NCBI GenBank assembly: GCA_050485865.1
Contig: JBJHCE010000185.1
Span: 1 to 5,688, forward strand
DNA length: 5,688 nt
Direction: 5' to 3'
DNA from: SKNW01 sp050485865
Lineage (GTDB): Bacteria > Gemmatimonadota > Gemmatimonadetes > Longimicrobiales > Gaopeijiaceae
The position numbers and the translations under genes were made by a program. Positions within the stretch are counted from its first letter, which is position 1; each line of letters begins with the position of its first letter. Below the pieces are notes generated by a model. That model worked only from the letters and a program-made list of their open reading frames with translations, was not told the origin of the DNA and did not search any database. This document shows positions 1 through 4,929 of this stretch, one piece after another.

Positions 1-500
1 AACTCCCCAGGATCGGCGGCGCCGAGCGGGAGGAGTACCTCCGCGAGGGCCGGGCATACCTCCCCCCCAACCGCCCCTTCACCTCCGTCGACGAGCTGGC
101 CCACGTCATGCACGTGACTCCCGAGATCTTCGAGGCCGCCCGCCCCTATGTCTCGGTCCTCCAGGGCCCCTCGCTCATCAATCTGAACGCCGCACCCGAG
201 CCGGTGCTCCGCGCCGTGCCCGGGCTCGGGAGAGAGGGGGCTTCCGAGATCCTCCTCCTCCGGGAGGCCGGGGTGTATCCCTTGGCGCTCGAGTTTTTCG
301 ACCTGCTTTCCCCCGACGTGCGCCGATCGGTTCGGGCGACCGGGGACGGTTTCGGTCGGGTGGTGACAGCGGTCACAACCATGGTGGAGGTCCTGGCCGA
401 GGGCGCCGTGGAGGGGAGCGCGGTCCGGTCGCGGGTCCGGACCGTCCTCACACGCACGCCGGAAGGGGCGTTCGTGGTCTGGCGCGAGGTGGACTCGTGA
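1..500 (+). CDS. gspK: GspK, type II secretion minor pseudopilin (C-terminal part, 5' truncated by window edge)
   Basis: Reading frame open from base 3 to the TGA at 498-500, giving 165 visible residues; the N-terminal prepilin helix and first part lie upstream of the window. The visible part matches the GspK alpha-helical domain: a GGAEREEYLREGRAYLPPN segment, then 'FTSVDELAHVMHVTPEIFE', 'RPYVSV', and 'INLNAAPEPVLRAVPGLG', which reads as a helix-hairpin-helix-like motif and is the most diagnostic GspK block. A beta-rich tail ending VVWREVDS closes the protein. In known systems GspK caps the pseudopilus tip with GspI and GspJ. The stop overlaps the GTG of gspL (GTGA), so the two are probably translationally coupled. 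The ATG at 108 is internal: homology to GspK runs upstream of it. Family assignment is from recognised motifs, not a search. Confidence 0.9.
   Translation, partial: LPRIGGAEREEYLREGRAYLPPNRPFTSVDELAHVMHVTPEIFEAARPYVSVLQGPSLINLNAAPEPVLRAVPGLGREGASEILLLREAGVYPLALEFFDLLSPDVRRSVRATGDGFGRVVTAVTTMVEVLAEGAVEGSAVRSRVRTVLTRTPEGAFVVWREVDS
486..492 (+). promoter_or_regulatory. Ribosome binding site for gspL, inside gspK
   Basis: GAGGTGG lies in the last codons of gspK, with its GAGG core 7 bases before the GTG at 497. It supports the GTG start that overlaps the gspK stop. Confidence 0.6.
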
Positions 501-1789
501 GCGCGGCCTTCCGTCTCGACCTGGCGGTCCTCCCCGACCGGCTCGTCGCCCGGCTCCCGGACGGGTCGGAGCGGGGTGTGCCCCTCGACCCGCCCCTGGA
601 GCCCGGCTCCGACCCCGATCCGGCGCTCCGTGCAGCGCTGGACCGACTGGCCCGGCATTGGCAGGGAAGCGGGCCCGCGGAAGGCGGCGAGGACCCGGAG
701 GGCGGCGAAGATCGGGCTCCGCCGGCGGGTCCCCCGCCGGGCACCCGGGTCCGGGTGGCCCTTCTCCCGCCCCTCGTGCAGGCGCGGTTCATCGCCCTTC
801 CTCCGCTCTCGGGCGCCGAGGCCCGGGCGGTACTCCGGCGCGATGCCTCCCGCCACTTCCTTGGCGGGGGACGGGCCCCCATGACCGTGGCCGTCCTTCC
901 GCATCACCGGGGCACGGACGGGGGCGGATCGGGCCGATTCGCCGCCGCCGTCCCCGAGGCGCTGGCGCAGGCTCTCGCCCGGGTGATCGAGGCCCGGGGG
1001 TGGCGGATCGAGGGCCTCTTCCCGGCCCACGCCGGGTGGATCGCCCACGCCCGGGACACCCGGTCCGACCGGGTTCACGTCGCCTCGGCGGAAGGGGGCG
1101 TCCACGCGGTGCGCCTCGAGGACGGCTACCCCGTGGAGGTGCGCCGCCACCGCGAGGCACCCGCCCCGGGGGGAATGGAGCTGGACCGGATGGGGGTGGT
1201 GGAAGCGGCCCTGGGCCCTCCCGACCACGCCCTCGACCGGCGTTTTTCCTTCGTCCCGCCGCTCCTGGCCGCGCTGGAGGCGCACCACGACCGGAAGCGT
1301 GCCCAACGGCTGGCCGGAGTGGCGGCGGTGCTCCTTCTCCTCGCCGCCGCCGTCCACGGGTGGAGCGTTTCCGCAGAGCTTCGGAGCGTGCAGGCCGACC
1401 GCGGTGCGATCGCCGACCGGGTGGCTCCCGCCCTCGTGCTCCGGGACTCCATCGACCGCATGGAGGAACGCCTCCACTCCCTCCGCACCGTCGAGACCCG
1501 GGCCGCCCGGTGGAGCTTCCCCCTCCTCGAGATCTCGATGGTCCTTCCCCACGAGACGCACCTGGTGGGGCTTCGCATCGTCGGCGACACGGTGGCCCTC
1601 GAAGGAGTCGGCGGGCGGGCGGGCGACGCCCTTCGGAGCCTGTCCGGGACCACCTCCCTTTCCGGGGTGCGGGTGGAGGGGCCGATCCAGCGCACCCTGG
1701 TGGCGAGCCCCGCCTCCGGCGAGACGTCCGGAATCGAGGAGCGCTTCACCCTGAGCGCGCTCCTCTCCCGCCAAGGCGGAGGGCCCTGA
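497..1789 (+). CDS. gspL: GspL, T2SS inner-membrane platform protein (PilM-like plus PilN-like)
   Basis: 430 residues, close to usual GspL length. Residues 1 to about 265 form a cytoplasmic part; a segment near 95-120 (RFIALPPLSGAEARAVLRRD) resembles the PilM/GspL actin-like fold, and a Pro/Gly-rich stretch near 57-82 looks like an insertion. Basic residues (HDRKRAQR) precede one membrane helix at about 272-291 (LAGVAAVLLLLAAAVHGWSV). A coiled coil follows at about 293-335, then a PilN-type ferredoxin-like domain with W339, 'PLLEISMVLP' and 'LVGLRIVGDTVALEG', ending in a beta strand 'EERFTLSALL'. In known systems the cytoplasmic domain recruits the ATPase GspE and the periplasmic part pairs with GspM. 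The single polypeptide with both halves separates it from type IV pili, where PilM and PilN are separate. The GTG start overlaps the gspK stop by four bases. The N-terminal 80 residues are poorly conserved to my eye. Confidence 0.88.
   Translation: MSAAFRLDLAVLPDRLVARLPDGSERGVPLDPPLEPGSDPDPALRAALDRLARHWQGSGPAEGGEDPEGGEDRAPPAGPPPGTRVRVALLPPLVQARFIALPPLSGAEARAVLRRDASRHFLGGGRAPMTVAVLPHHRGTDGGGSGRFAAAVPEALAQALARVIEARGWRIEGLFPAHAGWIAHARDTRSDRVHVASAEGGVHAVRLEDGYPVEVRRHREAPAPGGMELDRMGVVEAALGPPDHALDRRFSFVPPLLAALEAHHDRKRAQRLAGVAAVLLLLAAAVHGWSVSAELRSVQADRGAIADRVAPALVLRDSIDRMEERLHSLRTVETRAARWSFPLLEISMVLPHETHLVGLRIVGDTVALEGVGGRAGDALRSLSGTTSLSGVRVEGPIQRTLVASPASGETSGIEERFTLSALLSRQGGGP
1778..1783 (+). promoter_or_regulatory. 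Ribosome binding site for gspM, inside gspL
   Basis: GGAGGG sits 7 bases before the ATG at 1791 and is made by the Gly codons at the end of GspL (RQGGGP). It favours this ATG over the in-frame ATG at 1803, which would be 19 bases away. Confidence 0.75.
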
Positions 1790-1790
1790 A

Positions 1791-2417
1791 ATGAGCTCCG
1801 TCATGCACCGGTTCGCCCATCTCTCTACCCGGGACCGCCGGGCCCTCCTCCTGGGCCTGGCGATCCTTCTCCCCCTCCTCGGGTGGGGGCTCGGGGTGCG
1901 CCCCTGGCTCGCCTCCCTCGAGGAGACCCGCGACCGGGCCAGGGCGGAGCGCGCCCTCTTCGATCGCGAGCGGCAGGTCCTGGCCGAGGCGCACACCCTG
2001 GCCGCCCGGCTGGAGGAAACCCGCGTGGCGCTGGAACGGGCCGACACCCGGCTCCTCCGCGCCCCGAACCTCGCCCTTGCCGAAGCCGAGCTCACCTCCG
2101 TGGTGCAGGGGCTGGCGCGGGAGAGCCGCGTCCACCTCGTGGAAGCCCGGTCCACGGCCGTTCCGCCCGGAACCGATCCGCCCCCGGGGCTCCACCCCCT
2201 TCGCCTCTCGCTCCGGGCCGAGAGCGACTTCGAGGGCGCCCTGGCACTGGTCCACGCCCTGGAGCACGATCCGCTCCTTCTCGAGGTGATCTCGCTTGCC
2301 CTTGCCCCCGCCGCGGACCCGGGGGCCCTCACGATCACGCTGGTTGTCGAGGCCCACGTGGCCGCGCCCGGCTCCGACCCCACCCAGTCCGACCCCCAGG
2401 CAGGAGCACTACCATGA
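1791..2417 (+). CDS. gspM: GspM, T2SS inner-membrane platform protein (PilO-like)
   Basis: 208 residues with GspM/PilO architecture. A short basic cytoplasmic N-terminus (to R17) leads into one membrane helix at about 18-36 (ALLLGLAILLPLLGWGLGV). A charged coiled coil follows at about 40-90 (SLEETRDRARAERALFDRER and onwards). A small ferredoxin-like domain occupies about 92-192, with 'LTSVVQGLARESRVHL', 'LHPLRLSLRAESDFEGALAL' and 'HALEHDPLLLEVISLAL', followed by a Pro/Ala tail. In known systems GspM dimerises with GspL and stabilises the platform around GspE and GspF. It starts one base after the gspL stop and ends in an ATGA overlap with the gspC-like gene. Sequence conservation in this family is low, so the call rests on topology, size and position between gspL and gspC/gspD. 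Confidence 0.85.
   Translation: MSSVMHRFAHLSTRDRRALLLGLAILLPLLGWGLGVRPWLASLEETRDRARAERALFDRERQVLAEAHTLAARLEETRVALERADTRLLRAPNLALAEAELTSVVQGLARESRVHLVEARSTAVPPGTDPPPGLHPLRLSLRAESDFEGALALVHALEHDPLLLEVISLALAPAADPGALTITLVVEAHVAAPGSDPTQSDPQAGALP
2403..2406 (+). promoter_or_regulatory. Ribosome binding site for the gspC-like gene
   Basis: GGAG lies 7 bases before the ATG at 2414 and 10 before the adjacent in-frame ATG at 2417. It slightly favours 2414, which overlaps the gspM stop as ATGA. Confidence 0.55.
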
Positions 2418-3358
2418 TGAGCCGAGCCTTCCAGGAGATGCGGCGCCTGTCGCTTCGCCCCCTCGCCCTTGCCGGGGGGGCCGTGGTCCTCTCCTCGCTG
2501 GTGCTGGCGGGGGTGGCCGTTCGCGCCCTCCTGGCCTCGGGGAGCCCCGCTCCCCCCCCGCAGGCGACCGCTGCCCCCGCCCCCCTTCCCGCGGAGCACT
2601 TCGCCGTGGAACAGCCCGCCGGGGAGCAGTCCGCCGGGGAGAAGCCCGGAGCGGAGGGACCGGTGCTGGAGCGGGTGGACCCGGCGGTGATGGAGCAGGC
2701 CGCCCGGCGGGCCCCCTTCGATCCCGACCGGATGCCCCCACCGGAGCGCTACCGCCTCCCCGGCGAGCGGGTGGCGGCGGCCCCGGTCCTCCCGCCCCTT
2801 CCCCCCCAGGAGCCCCCGCCGGTGCCGGGGTTCGAGCTCCACGGGGTTGTGGCGAGCGTGGGCGGGGGCACCCCCTTCGTGATCCTCTCCCTCGACGGCG
2901 AGGCGCCCCGGGTCCTGGCCCAGGGCGAGCAGATGGGCGGCTACACGGTGGCCCAGGTGGTGGGAACGAGCGCCCTTCTGACCGGTGGAGGGCGGAACTA
3001 CCGGGTCTCGGTGGCCGACCCCTCGCCGAGCGGACCTGCGGTGGCCCAGGAGGGCGGGGGACGTGGCCGGCAGCCGAGCCAGGCCGAACAGCGGCAGCAG
3101 CAGGCCCGGCAGCAGGCGGCCCAGCAGCAGGTGATGCAGCAGATGCTCCAGCAGCTCCAGAACCGCCTCGGGCCGAACGCCGAGATCCGCGTGGAAGACG
3201 GGCGCATCACCTTCCGGGGGCCCGACGGCCAGACCGGGGTGATCGCCGTTCCGACAGGGGCCGGGGGTACGGCGGGGGGGCCACCGGCAACCATACGATT
3301 CCAGGGCGGGACGATCATCCGCCAGCCCGCAACCCGTGGCGGCGGAGGTGGTGGCTGA
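2414..3358 (+). CDS. gspC: GspC-like (PilP-like) inner-membrane protein with HR domain and Gln-rich C-terminal segment
   Basis: 314 residues. A basic N-terminus (RRLSLR) precedes one membrane helix at about 17-36. A Pro/Ala/Glu-rich periplasmic linker (about 43-138) holds a short tandem repeat (PAGEQ/SAGEK) and 'APFDPDR' (100-106), similar to the PFxPDR motif often seen in GspC/PilP-like proteins. Residues about 138-200 look like the GspC/PilP homology (HR) domain: 'FELHGVVASVGGGTPFVILS', then 'VLAQGEQMGGYTVAQVVGTS' and 'RNYRVSV'. In known systems this domain contacts N0 of the secretin. No PDZ domain follows. Instead there is a Gln-rich segment at 220-249 (16 Gln in 30), likely helical, then a small beta-like piece (NAEIRVEDGRITFRGPDGQ) and a tail of six Gly. 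It lies between gspM and gspD, the place of pilP in pilus operons. The family call is by architecture; the symbol is functional rather than strict orthology. Two adjacent ATGs (2414, 2417) are possible starts. Confidence 0.75.
   Translation: MMSRAFQEMRRLSLRPLALAGGAVVLSSLVLAGVAVRALLASGSPAPPPQATAAPAPLPAEHFAVEQPAGEQSAGEKPGAEGPVLERVDPAVMEQAARRAPFDPDRMPPPERYRLPGERVAAAPVLPPLPPQEPPPVPGFELHGVVASVGGGTPFVILSLDGEAPRVLAQGEQMGGYTVAQVVGTSALLTGGGRNYRVSVADPSPSGPAVAQEGGGRGRQPSQAEQRQQQARQQAAQQQVMQQMLQQLQNRLGPNAEIRVEDGRITFRGPDGQTGVIAVPTGAGGTAGGPPATIRFQGGTIIRQPATRGGGGGG
2612..2641 (+). repeat. Two-copy 15-base in-frame tandem repeat in the GspC-like linker
   Basis: Two 15-base units (CAG-YCC-GCC-GGG-GAG) lie head to tail with a single mismatch, encoding QPAGE then QSAGE. 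The repeat falls in the low-complexity periplasmic linker, where length change should be tolerated. Confidence 0.8.
3071..3160 (+). repeat. CAG-rich tract encoding the Gln-rich segment of the GspC-like protein
   Basis: Covers codons 220-249 of the GspC-like gene: 16 of 30 are CAG (Gln), no CAA, spaced by Ala, Arg, Met, Leu and Val. It is not a perfect trinucleotide run; the pattern suggests an amphipathic or coiled-coil helix coded with one preferred codon. Confidence 0.8.
3344..3350 (+). promoter_or_regulatory. Strong ribosome binding site for gspD, inside the gspC-like gene
   Basis: GGAGGTG, a near-perfect anti-SD match, ends 7 bases before the ATG at 3358. It is produced by the Gly run that ends the GspC-like protein and fixes the gspD start at the TGATG stop/start overlap. 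Confidence 0.8.
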
Positions 3359-4929
3359 TGGCCCTCGCGCCCACGGTTTCCACCGCCCGGTCCGCCCCGG
3401 GGCTCGCCATGATCCTCGCGGCGACCCTCGCCCTCCTCCTTCCCACGGGCCTCCAATCCCAGGTTCCGGGGGTGGAACGAAGCGACGACGGGGTCCTCCT
3501 GAACTTCCAGGACGTGGACATTTCCTTCGCCCTCACCGCCATGGCCCAGGCCGCGGGCCGGGGGGTGCTCTACCACGACCTCCCCCAGAAGTCCATCACC
3601 TTCCGGACCACCGAGGCGGTCTCCCGCGATGCCCTCGTTCCCATGATCCGCTCCCTGGCCCGGGCGAACGGGGTCACGGTGACGGAAGAGGGATCCATTC
3701 TCTGGTTCCGGGGCTCGGGCGAAGCGGAGCCGGACCCGCGCCAGCTCTACATCTACCGCCTGAGGCACCAGCGCGCCCCCGAACTCGGGGCGACCCTCGC
3801 CGCCCTCTTCGGCGGACCCGTGCCCACGACCACCGCCCGGGGCCCGGCCCCCACCCTGGGCCAGCAGCTCCGCGAACTCCAGCAGGCGCAGCCCGCACAG
3901 CAGACCGCGGTAAGCCCGCAGGGGATCGTGATCTCGGCCCGGGGGGTCGAGGGGGTCTCCGCCGAGGTCCTCATCATTCCCGAAGAGGTCACGAACTCCC
4001 TCCTGATCCGGGCGACGCCGGCGGACTGGGCGATCCTCGAGCAGGCGGTCATGGCCCTCGACCTCCGGCCGCTCCAGGTGGTCATCGAGGTGGTGATCGC
4101 CGAGGTCCGGCGGTCGCTGGACCGCGAAGTCGGTATCTCGTACGGCGGCGACCGGACCCGCGAACGCGACATCCTCGAGGGAGGGCTCCCGCTCCGGAGT
4201 GACGCCGCGGAAGACGCCTTCGGTCTCCGGGCCATCCGGTTCGGGGATGTGAACGTGCAGGTGGCGCTGAACGCGCTGGCCACCACCGGCGACGTGCGCA
4301 TCCTCTCGCGCCCGGTGGTGCTCGCGCAGAACAACCAGCCCGCACGCATCCTGGTGGGAAGCCAGCGGCCCTTCATCTCGGCCTCGCGTACCCTTCCCAC
4401 CGATCCCACCGGCGCCCGCGACCAGGTGGTGCAGTACCGGGAGGTGGGCACGGTGCTCGACATTCTCCCCACCATCAACGACGAGGGGTACGTGAACCTG
4501 GGAGTCACCCAGGAGGTCTCGAACGCCACCGCCGAGACCCAGTTCGGGGCCCCGATCATCAGCACCCGCGAGGCCACGACCCAGCTCCTGGCACGGAACG
4601 GACAGACCGTGGTGCTGGGCGGGCTCGTGGACCGACAGACGGAGCAGATCCGCACCGGGGTGCCCTGGCTTTCCGAGATCCCCGTTCTCGGACGGCTCTT
4701 CGGCACCACCCGCGACGCCGAGGCCACGAGCGAGCTCTTCCTCTTCCTCACCCCCTACATCGTCGCTTCGGACGAGGATGCGGATCGCCTGAGGGAGCAC
4801 ATCGAGCAGGAACGGGACCGGCTCCGGCCCTTCCTCCCCTCCGACCCCATCACCCCGCCGGTGGGAGGCGGAGGCGGTGGAGGAGCGCCGCCTGCGGGTG
4901 GAGGGACCGGAGGCGGAGGCACGGAGTGA
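3358..4929 (+). CDS. gspD: GspD, T2SS outer-membrane secretin (short form)
   Basis: 523 residues; canonical GspD is nearer 650. Residues 1-35 look like a Sec signal peptide (R11, hydrophobic 15-32, possible cleavage near LQSQ); no lipobox Cys. N0 spans about 46-116 ('VLLNFQDVDISFALTAMAQA'). One further KH-like N-module spans about 128-238 (from 'QLYIYRL' to 'TNSLLIRATPADWAILEQAV'), interrupted at about 158-206 by a loop that is Gln-rich near 170-188. The secretin barrel domain covers about 241-469: 'VVIEVVIAEV' (241-250), 'ILVGSQRPF' (331-339), the signature 'VPWLSEIPVLGRLFG' (435-449) and 'ELFLFLTPYIV' (459-469). A charged helix (about 472-493) and a Gly/Pro tail follow. In known systems the multimer forms the exit channel and its N0 binds the HR domain of GspC. 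The ATG at 3409 is less likely as start: it lacks the strong RBS and drops R11. The stop overlaps the proposed gspE GTG. Confidence 0.93.
   Translation: MALAPTVSTARSAPGLAMILAATLALLLPTGLQSQVPGVERSDDGVLLNFQDVDISFALTAMAQAAGRGVLYHDLPQKSITFRTTEAVSRDALVPMIRSLARANGVTVTEEGSILWFRGSGEAEPDPRQLYIYRLRHQRAPELGATLAALFGGPVPTTTARGPAPTLGQQLRELQQAQPAQQTAVSPQGIVISARGVEGVSAEVLIIPEEVTNSLLIRATPADWAILEQAVMALDLRPLQVVIEVVIAEVRRSLDREVGISYGGDRTRERDILEGGLPLRSDAAEDAFGLRAIRFGDVNVQVALNALATTGDVRILSRPVVLAQNNQPARILVGSQRPFISASRTLPTDPTGARDQVVQYREVGTVLDILPTINDEGYVNLGVTQEVSNATAETQFGAPIISTREATTQLLARNGQTVVLGGLVDRQTEQIRTGVPWLSEIPVLGRLFGTTRDAEATSELFLFLTPYIVASDEDADRLREHIEQERDRLRPFLPSDPITPPVGGGGGGGAPPAGGGTGGGGTE
4855..4920 (+). repeat. 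GGN-rich low-complexity tract coding the GspD Gly/Pro tail
   Basis: Repeated GGAGGC/GGTGGA units encode the Gly-rich C-terminus of GspD (about residues 500-521). Low-complexity sequence, probably a disordered periplasmic tail. Its last repeat also supplies the candidate gspE ribosome binding site. Confidence 0.7.
4915..4919 (+). promoter_or_regulatory. Candidate ribosome binding site for gspE, inside gspD
   Basis: GGAGG lies 6 bases before the GTG at 4926. Similar GGAGG units recur through the upstream Gly tail, so the match alone is weaker proof than usual. A second GGAGG (4976-4980) lies 14 bases before the alternative GTG at 4995. Confidence 0.5.

Noticed and set aside
658..1794. Plus-strand open frame in an alternative phase within gspL.
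   Set aside because: The translation is almost entirely Arg, Gly and Pro, typical of an out-of-frame reading of GC-rich DNA.
1883..2413. In-frame upstream extension of the GspC-like gene.
   Set aside because: It would overlap most of gspM and reads as Arg/Gly/Pro-rich noise; the ATG at 2414 gives a proper N-terminus with a membrane helix and an RBS.
146..2842. Very long open frame on the minus strand (about 900 codons).
   Set aside because: It is antisense to gspK, gspL, gspM and part of gspC, has Arg/Gly/Pro/His-rich low-complexity content and no recognisable domain. High-GC genes with fixed third positions commonly lack stops on the opposite strand.
2296..3357. In-frame upstream extension of gspD.
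   Set aside because: It would bury the signal peptide about 350 residues inside the protein and overlap all of the GspC-like gene; ATG 3358 has a strong RBS and yields a signal peptide at once.
497..4929. Reading the locus as a type IV pilus pilMNOPQ cluster.
   Set aside because: PilM-like and PilN-like parts are fused in one GspL-type protein, and a GspK precedes it; GspK is specific to T2SS-type systems. The colinearity is kept as a finding.
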